A stretch of DNA of 64,000 nt. Origin: Candidatus Vallotiella sp. (ex Adelges kitamiensis). Lineage in GTDB: Bacteria; Pseudomonadota; Gammaproteobacteria; Burkholderiales; Burkholderiaceae. The first letter of the stretch is position 1, and the number at the start of each line of letters is the position of its first letter. Shown here one piece after another: positions 53,024 through 62,931 of the stretch. The DNA is taken from NCBI RefSeq assembly GCF_020342435.1, contig NZ_CP080504.1, positions 697,081-761,080 on the forward strand. The letters run 5' to 3'. The notes under the pieces are model-generated. The model did no database searches. It was not told the DNA's origin and was given only the letters and a program-made list of their open reading frames with translations. The translations under genes and the position numbers were made by a program.

Positions 53024-55173
53024 TTCTTTTCTCTAAAACCAAAAATACAGCAGCGCTATTAGCAACTATTATAACAGTGAGCGGGTGTTTCTTCGAAGAA
53101 GAAAAAAGACTAAAGAGCAATTGCTATCTTAGCCTGGACTTTTAGTCTAAAAAGCTGAGATTATATAATACCGAGCACGCTCGGCTAGCATAGATTTATT
53201 ATGCTGCTTTCGAAAAGTGTACGCTGTTTATCTGACTACATCTTATAGCTGTGTCGCTGCTGTAAGATTAACATTAGAAGTTTTCTAAAAATTATTACCT
53301 GGAAGCTATAATATCAAAGTGCGATTATTAATGTGACGCTTAATATATAGTAAATTATCTGTATTAATAAGCCTCCTAATCTGTAACTTACTGTACTTAA
53401 ACCGTTATTTTAACTAGGATAGCTATACATAAACTATCGGCATCTTTTAAAGACAATAGTATTTTCTTTTATTGAAGTTTATATCTCTATTGCGTAGTTC
53501 TTCTATCGAAGAATTTGTATTTATTACGGCTATATCAATATCGGCTGGCGAGCGTCAGATTCTCTTCTAGATTTTGATAGTGCTTAGCTACAAATATTTT
53601 GGTAAAAACAACCACCAGTGCGCTTTTAGTCAAATTATTAAGCGCTAAGTATTCGCCTACGCTATTAGGTAGGTTCTTCATTGATTTAATCTCTGTATAG
53701 GTTTTCCAGCGGTGATTTAGCAGTTGGTTATAGCTATTCAATATATTGAACGCAATTTAGAGGCTTCGAATATCTATGGATATAATATACTCTATTGTTA
53801 ACTTACTGTATAAGAAATTAGATATAATCATCAATACTTAGCCGCAGTGTTCTGTTGCCAATCTAGAAAGTTGTTTATAATATAGTTTTTGACAATTATT
53901 TTATATATTACCTTATCTTCATATTGAAGCACGCTAGGAATATGTCATGCATGTCTGCGCTGTGTCTTTATATGCCCGGCAAACATTATCCTAGCCGAGG
54001 AAGATAGAAAGTAATAAATCGTTCATGATCAAGCTGCTTTCGGCTCTAGAGATACGATAGCTTTCTTTAGCAATCTTTAATTGGTAGAAAACTGATTGAA
54101 GTGATCGAAAGCGGTAATCTAAGCAGGAAAATATTTAGGGTTGTACGAAAGCTCTAGACTATCAATAACGCATCGATTTATGTAACGCATACCTATATCA
54201 CACAGTTTCTGTGTAATTCATGTTTTTAAGAAACTCATGTTTCTAAGTGTTTGCTCTCACAGTATGGTACACCGCAAAACTAGTCCATATAGATATTATC
54301 TTATCTGTGCTATGCACGTGTCGTGTCGGTCATATCAAAGTGAGTTTCATATATCTCTATGTCTCTCCGCAAGGCTGAGGTAGCTAGACTCACTATTTGT
54401 ACTTAATTCTTTTGGGCTAACGAGCATAGAAGAACAATTCCAAGAGAAGCTCTATATAGTTACCTGTTAAGCTGCGGTAAATGCCGCTCTAGTTCTATTG
54501 CTATAGTAAATATTAAATTTATGAGATACCCTGCGTGCTAGCTTATTAACGTTTAATGATAGCGCGCTGCAAACGCAAGGTTATTAAAACAAAATAGAAT
54601 TTAGTATATTAACCTAGAGCTCAGGCCGCAATTTTTAAATCTAGATCTCTACTGAAATACTAACGCCAAGGAGCATATAAGTGTTCGTCTACATATCAGT
54701 ATCAATTTTCGGGTAGTTAATCCACACGAGCATCGTCTCATCTCTGAAAAGAGCAAGATTGAGAATTTTCTAGGCGGAATTAGTACTAGTAATACTCAAC
54801 TGATGTTAGGTCGTAAACAAGCTCATTAGACATTCTAAGATCTAGTATCCTATTTCATAGGAAAAATCCATGTGGACGAAGAAATCTATTGCTATCGCAA
54901 TAGAATAATTGTTTCGAAACAAAGTCCTCTTACGATGCATCGCTTTTATTAAGGCTTGCATACCATATGTAGCGACTTTTTAGTTAAATATCACACCACT
55001 ATCAGTTATACTAAGCTAATCTCATCTAATCCTGACAGAATGCTCTTCATACCTCAGCTGTACTAGGGTAGCGCAATATCCCGTCCTTATTTTTCTATGC
55101 TTTGCGAGCGTCGTTTTTTGATCTTACTGTCTTGCTACTATTCTTTCTCCGCTGATAATTAAGACTTAACTAA
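53024..55173. other. Largest gene-free stretch, 2.15 kb
   Basis: No intact gene is present. The 68-codon minus frame at 53535-53741 is not recognised and probably random. I searched by eye for fossils of genes that could flank mltB and etfB (for example a histone-deacetylase-like protein) and found no ordered motif series. Homology search of six-frame fragments is the way to resolve it. Confidence 0.45.
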
Positions 55174-56313
55174 TTGATGACTTGCTGGACACCGTTTCTA
55201 TTGTTTATTCTCGCTATTTCCTCGCATAGCGTTATGGCAAGGGGCTCCTGCCGTATGATCGCCTCTGAAATGCAACTAGAGGCATCGTCGCTACAAGGCC
55301 AGACATTTGAAGAAGAAATTGTACCCCAGCGCTATGCTGATAACCCGAATATCGATGCATTCATCAATAATATGGTTGCTCAGTACGATTTCGATGTGAA
55401 AGCATTGAAAGTGCTGTTCAACCAAGTTGCATATTCAAAAACTGCTGTTAAGTTGACTCTTTCTACTCCAACGTCAGCACTCAAGAGTTGGCAGGCATAC
55501 CAGGCACAGTTCATTGAACCGCTGCGCATTAACGCGGGTGTAAAATTCTGGAAACAGAACAAGTCTGCACTGCAACGGGCTAGTGAAGAATTCGGTGTTC
55601 CACCAGAAGTAATCGTTGGTATTATCGGGATTGAAACAATATATGGGCAGCACATGGGAAACTTCCACGTGCTAGACGCGTTAACTACTCTCGCATTCGA
55701 TTATCCGGAAACTTCTAATCACGCACGCCGCTCAGCTCTATTCCGTAAGAACCTAGAAGATTTCTTGCTCTGGACACAGAGTACCGGCATTGAGCCAACT
55801 ACAGTACTAGGCTCCTACAGTGGGGCAATCGGCATCCCACAGTTCTTACCGAGCAGTATCATTGAATACGCGGTTGATTACGAAGGTGATCATCGTATTG
55901 ACTTACGTAATAGTCCGGCCGATGCAATCGGTAGCGTTGCGAACTATCTTAAGCAGCATGGCTGGGAAAGCGGACGACCAGTCGTATGGCGGATTCTTGG
56001 AGATGCTGGAAGCAGTGGCATTGCGCAAGCTGCTGTAAATAGTCAGGCTGAGCCTCGCTGGGCGCTCCAAAAACTGTTGCAAGCCGGTATGCTTCTCGAT
56101 GAAGATAGCGTTGATATAGCAAGAGAAGCCGGAACACTCGTAGCCGTAATCGAACTGCCTACCCCTGAACAGCCTACGCAGTACATACTCGGGTTACAAA
56201 ATTTTTATGTGTTAACCCGATACAATCGCAGCTTTTTTTATGCACTAGCAGTGCATCAACTAGGCGAACGGATAAAGACACAGATGCAAGCCTTTTCTTC
56301 AGCAATGCCTTGA
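55174..56313 (+). CDS. mltB: Membrane-bound lytic transglycosylase B
   Basis: MltB cleaves the glycan strands of peptidoglycan, forming 1,6-anhydromuramic ends that feed recycling via NagZ. The 379-residue product has a hydrophobic export signal (about 5-22) with no clear lipobox, then the SLT-B domain with catalytic E154 in IIGIETIYGQHMG, SYSGAIGIPQFLPSS (a core motif) and DAIGSVANYLKQHGW. Length is normal. Intact. In Burkholderia it neighbours cysM, which here is a fossil. Confidence 0.95.
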   Translation: MMTCWTPFLLFILAISSHSVMARGSCRMIASEMQLEASSLQGQTFEEEIVPQRYADNPNIDAFINNMVAQYDFDVKALKVLFNQVAYSKTAVKLTLSTPTSALKSWQAYQAQFIEPLRINAGVKFWKQNKSALQRASEEFGVPPEVIVGIIGIETIYGQHMGNFHVLDALTTLAFDYPETSNHARRSALFRKNLEDFLLWTQSTGIEPTTVLGSYSGAIGIPQFLPSSIIEYAVDYEGDHRIDLRNSPADAIGSVANYLKQHGWESGRPVVWRILGDAGSSGIAQAAVNSQAEPRWALQKLLQAGMLLDEDSVDIAREAGTLVAVIELPTPEQPTQYILGLQNFYVLTRYNRSFFYALAVHQLGERIKTQMQAFSSAMP

Positions 56314-56839
56314 CTGAGGAATCCGGCGCACTAGCTATACTATAAGTAGTTACGCCTAAAATATATCTATTGTTAATAAGTATAAGTGCTGGTCTCTAAG
56401 TATTGAAAATACTAACTGCGTTTCGCGTTTATTTCGCGATACGCATCAGAACTTCGCAGGCTTGACTTAACATAAAACTCATCAATGCTTTCGATATTGA
56501 TTTTATGTTATTCTCTACGGGCCTGATTAGCATATAGTCTCGAAGCAGTTTACACATTTTCCCTAAAATGTTGGGTTGATATGTATCTGTTAACTTAAAA
56601 ATATCGAGTGTATGATACATGTATTTGCTACTTTATATTTTTCGAAACACCTGTAATCCTGTAGATTACAGAAATATAGTGTGTTAATTTCTTGGACTTA
56701 GTAAGTTTTAGAGTATTGTCAGGCGATCTAAATCTAGAAATTAGTCGAGCGCATACACCGCAGCACTTCCATACGTCTCTACAGACGACCCGCCTAATAT
56801 TCTAGCATTGATCTAATCACTACTACTATTAGTAATAAT

Positions 56840-57250
56840 AACTTCTAGAATATTCGGATTTCGCTGTAACAGCAGAGTTCTTTTCTAACTCTAAGCGGAT
56901 TATTTTATAAGGGTTTAATTAAAAGTTGAATTACAGATTATTAATAATCTTCTCTATAAGAGAAGTCGAAATATCGTTTTTAATCAGAAGCTTACTCGTA
57001 TATTGCTATAATGTAAGTTGTTTCTAGATCGTTTGCATGTATTGCCTGTAATGAGAGTACCGTATTGAAGCTACGCCTCAGTTTATCACTCTATGTCATA
57101 TCAGATTGTACTTACCTGCGCAGATTATCTATACAGCGGACCCACTGATTCCCTAGTTGCCTATAATATAGTATCACTCACAAAGTCTACTATCCCTATG
57201 CAGGGTAATGCAGTAGTTGAACTACGTTAAACTAGCATGTCACTATACAT
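56840..57250 (-). pseudogene. cysM: Decayed cysM (cysteine synthase B)
   Basis: Between hldD and mltB, where Burkholderia has cysM, the minus strand shows ordered remnants of an O-acetylserine sulfhydrylase: GN-GIS (near 57145-57160; family GNTGIAL), YGT-LIT (near 57045-57065; family YGAELILT), IHANDLE (57021-57041; family EYARDLAE), a Q-x3-KP-x2-NNPL string (near 56890-56930; family DQFANPDNPLAH) and SEIR (near 56855; family PEIW). Stops and frame changes separate them. The full 56314-57361 gap is about the size of cysM plus spacers; the remainder is unreadable. Confidence 0.7.
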
Positions 57251-57361
57251 GGTAGTGTTCGAACCTATAATACGCACCTACTATCTCTTTTTAACTTATA
57301 TTTAAGTGACTAATTCTAATTAGAGGAGATCAGTTTATAAAAACTAGTATGCCGGCTGTAG

Positions 57362-58348
57362 TTATCTATTCAGCCAACGCACGTATCGTGCTACGCCTTT
57401 TTGCACACTCAAAAAAGGAGCTTTGTAGCCGGCTCTACGTAGCTTAGTAAGATTAGCCTGTGTAAAACACTGATACTTACCGTGCAGTGCAGTTGGAAAT
57501 GTAATGTACTTTATTGTGCCGTTTTTGATTAGCTCAGAAAGTAGCAACGCTGGCTTTTTATCAAGTTCTCGCAGCGTATTTACGACAGTTACTGCAATAT
57601 TATTAAACGTTTGCGCGCGACCTGTACCAAGATTAAAAATGCCTGACTTCTCAGGATGATCGAAGAAAAATAGATTTACTTTAACAACATCTTCAACAGA
57701 TATAAAATCCCGTGTTTGCTCGCCGGCAGCATAGCCGTTATATTCTCCGAATAGTTTAACAGAATGTTGTGTGCGAAACTCATTGAAACTATTAAATGCC
57801 ACCGATGTCATACGTTTCTTATGTCTCTCGCGAGGACCATAGACATTAAAATATCGCAAGCCAACAATCTGGCTTGTTGCATCGGGCAGGATATGTCTTA
57901 CGATTTGATCAAATAGAAATTTCGAATAGCCGTAAATATTTAATGGGCTTTCTGAACTCCGCTCTTCGATAAAACCTGTTAAGCCACCATAAATCGCAGC
58001 GGATGATGCGTATAAAAAGCGTACACCCAGCATAATGCTGGCTTCTAATACTGTGCGGGCGTATGTGAAATTATTGTACATTATATAGCGTCCGTTTGTT
58101 TCCAATGTGTCAGAACAGGCGCCTTCATGGAATATCGCACGCACTTTTCCAAAGTCACGGCGGCGTAAGCGCTCGATAAATTCATGCTTATCGATATAGT
58201 CATCAATCTCGCAATCGATAAGGTTATGGAATTTTTCTGCGTGTGTCAGGTTATCGACAGCGATGATTCGACGTTCTCCGCGCTCGTTTAATGCTTTAAC
58301 GATATTACTTCCGATAAAACCTGCAGCGCCGGTAACGATAATAGTCAT
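57362..58348 (-). CDS. hldD: ADP-L-glycero-D-manno-heptose 6-epimerase
   Basis: HldD makes the final heptose donor for the LPS inner core. The 328-residue extended short-chain dehydrogenase has the NADP-binding loop [11 protein letters not shown] (6-16), [11 protein letters not shown]-x-AIYGG at the active site, and Y139-x3-K143 in [22 protein letters not shown] is diagnostic of the family. Intact and of normal length. It follows hldE by 58 bases on the same strand. Confidence 0.97.
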   Translation of the reverse strand: MTIIVTGAAGFIGSNIVKALNERGERRIIAVDNLTHAEKFHNLIDCEIDDYIDKHEFIERLRRRDFGKVRAIFHEGACSDTLETNGRYIMYNNFTYARTVLEASIMLGVRFLYASSAAIYGGLTGFIEERSSESPLNIYGYSKFLFDQIVRHILPDATSQIVGLRYFNVYGPRERHKKRMTSVAFNSFNEFRTQHSVKLFGEYNGYAAGEQTRDFISVEDVVKVNLFFFDHPEKSGIFNLGTGRAQTFNNIAVTVVNTLRELDKKPALLLSELIKNGTIKYITFPTALHGKYQCFTQANLTKLRRAGYKAPFLSVQKGVARYVRWLNR

Positions 58349-58406
58349 AAACTCTCACCCACAAAACGTGTTTAGGTATGTATCGCAATCAAACATATTT
58401 TATCGG

Positions 58407-59330
58407 TTATTGGAAAAGCTCTTTGTAGCTTACGGTAGCGATGCCAAGTTTTCCAACCACAATACCAGCGGCTCGGTTCGCATAATGAACTGCCTCAGTA
58501 AGCGGAATACCAGCCCCGGTCATAGTCGCTAACGTCGCAATGACCGTATCGCCTGCGCCGGATACATCATACACTTCGCGCGCAAGGGCTGATTCATACA
58601 ACACACCAGCGTCACTGAACAGTGTCATACCCTCCTCTGAGCGAGTTAGTAATAATGCAGAGAACTGTAATGAGGAGCGCAATGCCTCTACACGCGTATG
58701 CAGGTCTGCCTCAGATTTCCAGTAGCCAACAGCTTTAATTAATTCCCCCTGATTTGGCGTAATCAATGTCGCGCCACGGTAGCGATCCCAGTTATTTCCC
58801 TTAGGGTCGACTAGCACAGGTTTTCCAGCTGCGCGTGCAGTTTCGATCATCCGCCTCACGTATGTGAGGCTACCTTTCGCGTAGTCGGATAGTAATATGA
58901 CATCATAGTCTGGAAGCAGTGTCTCGAACTGTAACAACCCAGCTAGCAATATTTCTTGCGCTGGCGTCTTCTCGAAATCGATACGTAGCAATTGTTGCCG
59001 GCGAGATAGTATGCGAAGTTTAATTGTCGTCAGCAACGATGGATCGCGTTCCAGATATGCGTGTACGTCGCTCTCTTTCAGAAGCTCAACGATGCGGTCA
59101 CCCGGTTCATCATATCCTACTACGCATAGCAATCCCGCCTGAGCGCCGAGTGTAGATACATTGCACGCAACGTTAGCCGCGCCGCCTAGACGATCATCAG
59201 TGCTCTGCACATGGACAACGGGCACCGGTGCCTCTGGCGAGATTCGCGTTACATCGCCAAACCAATAGCGATCTAGCATCACATCGCCTATAACTAGCAC
59301 ACGAGAGGCAGAGACTTGTGGTGGTCGCAT
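58407..59330 (-). CDS. hldE: Heptose-7-phosphate kinase (HldE kinase-only form)
   Basis: This PfkB-family kinase phosphorylates heptose-7-phosphate at C1 for ADP-heptose synthesis. I start at ATG 59330 (MRPPQVSASRVLVIGDVMLD), which matches the family; the open frame up to 59507 merely overlaps the ugd 3' end. The 307-residue product has RLGGAANVA, DPKGNNWDRYRG, and the catalytic DVSGAGDTVIA with the anion-hole and base Asp. It lacks the C-terminal nucleotidyltransferase domain found in E. coli HldE, as in Burkholderia where that activity (HldC) is separate and must be elsewhere. Intact. Confidence 0.94.
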   Translation of the reverse strand: MRPPQVSASRVLVIGDVMLDRYWFGDVTRISPEAPVPVVHVQSTDDRLGGAANVACNVSTLGAQAGLLCVVGYDEPGDRIVELLKESDVHAYLERDPSLLTTIKLRILSRRQQLLRIDFEKTPAQEILLAGLLQFETLLPDYDVILLSDYAKGSLTYVRRMIETARAAGKPVLVDPKGNNWDRYRGATLITPNQGELIKAVGYWKSEADLHTRVEALRSSLQFSALLLTRSEEGMTLFSDAGVLYESALAREVYDVSGAGDTVIATLATMTGAGIPLTEAVHYANRAAGIVVGKLGIATVSYKELFQ

Positions 59331-59415
59331 AGTGGGCGTCTGCTTCAACTCGAATGCTCTACCAACATCGGCAGCTTTACTCTCTATATGCGGCACTAAG
59401 CGCACAATCGACTTT

Positions 59416-60816
59416 TTAGACACGACGCGAATCGCTAGACGAAACATTAGTGAGCACAGAAGCGCGTCCAATCGCATAGTATTCAATACCAAACTCGGCC
59501 ATCTCATTAGGTTCGTAGAGATTACGTCCGTCGAACACTAGCGGTACCTTTAATGCACGTTTGAGTGCACTAAAGTCCGGACTTTTAAAAGCTTTCCATT
59601 CAGTCATAATTGCGAGCGCATCCGCACCAGATACTGCCTCAGCTTGCGTAGAAACAAACGATAACCGTGCCTGTACTTGTAATTCATTTCGTAGATCTAA
59701 TGCAAATACGCGTTGCGCCTCTTGCATCGCTACCGGGTCATAAGCACGCACCATTGCCCCTCGTCTAAGCAGTGCTATAATCAATCTACGGCTTGGTGCC
59801 TCGCGCATATCATCTGTATTTGGTTTGAACGCTAGCCCCCATACTGCGACCGTGCGCCCATTTAAATTGGGTCCCAGACGTGCTGTAATCTTGTTTACGA
59901 GCACGCTTTTTTGTGCTTCATTCACTGCTTCTACTGCTTCTAAAATTTTCAGTGGGCGTTTATACTCTTCTGCTGTACACATTAATGCTTGTATATCTTT
60001 TGGAAAGCATGAACCACCATAGCCTGCTCCTGCGTATAGAAAGCCATAACCAATACGGGGATCTGATCCAACCCCGCGGCGTACTGCTTCTATATCTACC
60101 CCAACCTGCTCCGCTAAGTTTGCTAACTCATTCATAAATGATATCCGCGTAGCCAGCATCGCATTGGCTGCATATTTAGTAAATTCTGCGGAGCGAATAT
60201 TCATGTACATTGTGCGCTCATAATTCTGATTAAGCGGTTTATATAGCCGTCTCATCTGTTCACGAGCGTACTCACCAGCTTCATCATCTTCACTACCAAT
60301 CACGATCCGGTCAGGATGCATAAAATCATCCACGGCTGCACCTTCCTTTAAAAACTCCGGATTCGAAACTACTGAAAAACTATGCTCGACCTCTCGTTGA
60401 GATAACTCTTTAGCTACTACTGCAGCTACCCGCTCAGCTGTGCCTACTGGTACTGTGGACTTATTTACAATCACTTTAAAGTCCTGCATATATCGCCCAA
60501 TATTACGTGCTGATGTTAATACATAATGTAGATCTGCTGAGCCAGCTTCGTCTGCTGGTGTGTCCACTGCGATAAACTGTATATCTCCATGAGTTACGCT
60601 TGTCTCTATCTGTGTTGAGAACTGTAATCGCCCCGCTGCACGGTTTCGATCAATCAGGTCTTTCAGACCTGGCTCGTATATCGTCACCCCCCCAGTGTTT
60701 AAGATCTCAATCTTATGTGGATCTATATCTAGGCAGAACACATCATTACCCAACTCCGCTAGGCACGCGCCAGTGACAAGACCAACATAGCCAGTGCCGA
60801 TGATAGTGGTTTTCAT
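59416..60816 (-). CDS. ugd: UDP-glucose 6-dehydrogenase
   Basis: Ugd oxidises UDP-glucose to UDP-glucuronate, precursor of the 4-aminoarabinose that decorates Burkholderia LPS and of some polysaccharides. The 466-residue product has the NAD loop [15 protein letters not shown] (7-21), [22 protein letters not shown], catalytic C270 in GGSCFPKD, and [16 protein letters not shown]. Intact. It sits between lapB and hldE; the order is that of Burkholderia. Confidence 0.97.
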   Translation of the reverse strand: MKTTIIGTGYVGLVTGACLAELGNDVFCLDIDPHKIEILNTGGVTIYEPGLKDLIDRNRAAGRLQFSTQIETSVTHGDIQFIAVDTPADEAGSADLHYVLTSARNIGRYMQDFKVIVNKSTVPVGTAERVAAVVAKELSQREVEHSFSVVSNPEFLKEGAAVDDFMHPDRIVIGSEDDEAGEYAREQMRRLYKPLNQNYERTMYMNIRSAEFTKYAANAMLATRISFMNELANLAEQVGVDIEAVRRGVGSDPRIGYGFLYAGAGYGGSCFPKDIQALMCTAEEYKRPLKILEAVEAVNEAQKSVLVNKITARLGPNLNGRTVAVWGLAFKPNTDDMREAPSRRLIIALLRRGAMVRAYDPVAMQEAQRVFALDLRNELQVQARLSFVSTQAEAVSGADALAIMTEWKAFKSPDFSALKRALKVPLVFDGRNLYEPNEMAEFGIEYYAIGRASVLTNVSSSDSRRV

Positions 60817-60889
60817 GTTAAGTTGGATAAAGTTTACGGTCCTTTTTGTCGGGGCCGAGAGCGGATTAGAAGCGGTAGATTACGCGCTG

Positions 60890-62065
60890 TCAGCGTATTA
60901 CTGTGACCGGCTCAGGCTGCTGTGGTACATAAGTTTCCCATCCGCTGCAGCCGGGGCACTGCCAATAGAATAATCTTGCCCGGAAACCACAATTCCGGCA
61001 TATATATCTTGGTAGGTTTTTCGCATGTTGGCAGATTAATGTACGCATTAGCACTAATTCGCCCCTACGAGGCTCTTCAGCAACTATAATATGCGTCTCA
61101 AGTAGTCTCTTCATGCTTATTAAGTTTGGTAACTTTAGCATTTGCATACGTGCTAGCGCATGTGCAGCATCTACGCCATGTAACTCAGCAATATGCTTAT
61201 AAGCAACGTCAAGTAGATCGTTTGAGTAGTACGTTTTAACATAGTAGGCTAATAACGAAGCACCTTGCTGTGACTGACCTGTCGTTATATATGCTTGCAT
61301 TAGTTTATGAGCGACTAGTGGCAAGCAGGCAGGATTCTTTTGCTCAACCTGCCGCCAATGACTAATAGCCTGCATCGGCTCGTTACAAGCCAACTCGATA
61401 TCGCCGCTTAAAAGCGTTGCGCGCACATTCTTTGGGTTAGACTGCAGCGCCTGCTGTAATGCTTCACGTGCATCATCTATTCGCTTATGCCGTAATGCTT
61501 CTTGCGCAAGCTCGCAGTGAAATTGAGAAATTTCTTTTCCAAGGGATAATGCTCCTATTTCTTCGATCTTTTTTGCTGCTATGATTGCTTTATGCCATTC
61601 TTTTTCAATCTTGAAAATAGTTAGTAATGCCTGTAATGCTCTGAGTGCGTAGTCGCTACCATGCAACTGCCGAAAAATCTCTTCAGCCCGGTCAAGCAGC
61701 CCAGCTTTTAAGAAGTCCTGGCCAAGTTCATACAGCGCGTGATTTTGTTCATTCGCCCGCAAGTTTTCACGCGCAAGCAAGTTTTGGTGAACTCGGATTG
61801 CCCGCTCCATCTCGCCCCGTCGGCGAAATAAGTTTCCTAGAGCAAAGTAAAGTTCAGTTGTCTCTGGATCTAGTCTCGCTACTTCGATAAGTATATTGAT
61901 TGCCTGATCCGTTTCCTCATTAAGCAAGAAATTCAATCCCTGTAGATAAGAGCGCGACCGGCGTGCGCTCTTAGACAAAAAGTGTTTCAAGTCATAGCGG
62001 GCAGCACTCCAGCCTAGCCCGAAGACTACCGAGATAATAAACAACCAGCAGAAATCAAAATCCAT
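60890..62065 (-). CDS. lapB: LPS assembly protein LapB
   Basis: LapB (YciM) is an inner-membrane TPR protein that directs FtsH to degrade LpxC and so balances LPS synthesis. The 391-residue product has an N-terminal membrane span (about 3-19), about nine TPR-like repeats (for example residues 45-80, 110-145 and 205-240), and a C-terminal rubredoxin-type metal motif CRNCGF...CPGC near 357-376. Intact. Its usual partner lapA, encoded immediately upstream, is a fossil, yet lapB keeps its own membrane anchor. Confidence 0.95.
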   Translation of the reverse strand: MDFDFCWLFIISVVFGLGWSAARYDLKHFLSKSARRSRSYLQGLNFLLNEETDQAINILIEVARLDPETTELYFALGNLFRRRGEMERAIRVHQNLLARENLRANEQNHALYELGQDFLKAGLLDRAEEIFRQLHGSDYALRALQALLTIFKIEKEWHKAIIAAKKIEEIGALSLGKEISQFHCELAQEALRHKRIDDAREALQQALQSNPKNVRATLLSGDIELACNEPMQAISHWRQVEQKNPACLPLVAHKLMQAYITTGQSQQGASLLAYYVKTYYSNDLLDVAYKHIAELHGVDAAHALARMQMLKLPNLISMKRLLETHIIVAEEPRRGELVLMRTLICQHAKNLPRYICRNCGFRARLFYWQCPGCSGWETYVPQQPEPVTVIR

Positions 62066-62189
62066 GAATGTGCTTTATTAAGCATACATATGCTAGAAGT
62101 CGATTAGATCGATTGTTGGCATCTAAGACTTATCTATTAATTATCGGCACTAACTATTCGTTTTTTAATCTAAGCTTAAACTATCGATT

Positions 62190-62349
62190 TCATAGCTCAA
62201 CACCGTTAGTAGTATTGATATTTGCCTAAGCAAAAATGCCAAACATTAAGTATACGAGCCTAATCACGATCAGCAACGTATGCCATATGCAGCTAGCTAG
62301 GAAGTTTAGTGTTATATAATGACATAATGAGCCATATAATGCGCTTCAT
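62190..62349 (-). pseudogene. lapA: Decayed lapA (LPS assembly protein A)
   Basis: Just upstream of lapB, as in Burkholderia and E. coli, the minus strand starts at an intact ATG (62349) with MKRIIWLI, matching the LapA N-terminus, then NT and, after a deletion and stops, IWHTLLIVIRLVYLMFGIFA (near 62205-62265), matching the second membrane span (W-APL-LIG-VF--G--AG). Sequence between the two spans is shortened and out of frame. Not functional. Confidence 0.7.
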
Positions 62350-62595
62350 CAATAAGCTTAATAGCAGCGGTAACTAGATAGTAAATCGCTATAAATTGAT
62401 ATCAATGACTTAAACTCATATTTTATCTGGATAAGCTGCAGGCGAGAGAAGAACGCACTTACGCATTGATGCGCTTGAAGCGGCATATATTTTGTTATAC
62501 ACAGTTACGTAGGTTATTAGTATATTAATTTCAGAAAAAGTGAAGAATAATATTTCTACAGCACTAAATAGTAGGCTTTGTCTAGATTATTGCTT
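62350..62595. other. Spacer between ihfB and the lapA fossil
   Basis: About 250 bases without a recognised gene. It contains no clear hairpin and may be decayed operon sequence. Confidence 0.3.
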
Positions 62596-62925
62596 TTATA
62601 CATTACCCGATAAATCGCCTATATTAGACTTTGTCAGTTGGTTCACTTTGCTATTAACCCGCTCGCGTAATTCTTTACCCGGCTTAAAATGAGGCACCCA
62701 TTTTTCTAAGACCCGGACACTTTGACCAGACTTTGGATTGCGTCCGATCCGGGCTGGACGACAATTTAGCACAAAACTACCAAAGCCGCGTATCTCGATA
62801 CGATGATTAGTAGCAAGCGCGTCAGACATCGTATCCAGCATTGTCTTAACTGCCAGATCTGTATCTTTTAAGACAAGCTTTGGAAATCGCAGCGCTAGTT
62901 GAGCGACCAACTCGGATTTGGTCAT
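62596..62925 (-). CDS. ihfB: Integration host factor beta subunit
   Basis: IHF is a DNA-bending nucleoid protein (heterodimer with IhfA). The 109-residue product has the HU/IHF fold: [11 protein letters not shown], then [20 protein letters not shown], and the intercalating proline in the beta arm ([10 protein letters not shown]). The C-terminal extension beyond [12 protein letters not shown] (about 17 residues) is longer than E. coli IhfB but usual in Burkholderia. It follows rpsA by a few bases, the standard rpsA-ihfB order. Confidence 0.97.
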   Translation of the reverse strand: MTKSELVAQLALRFPKLVLKDTDLAVKTMLDTMSDALATNHRIEIRGFGSFVLNCRPARIGRNPKSGQSVRVLEKWVPHFKPGKELRERVNSKVNQLTKSNIGDLSGNV

Positions 62926-62931
62926 ACTGCT

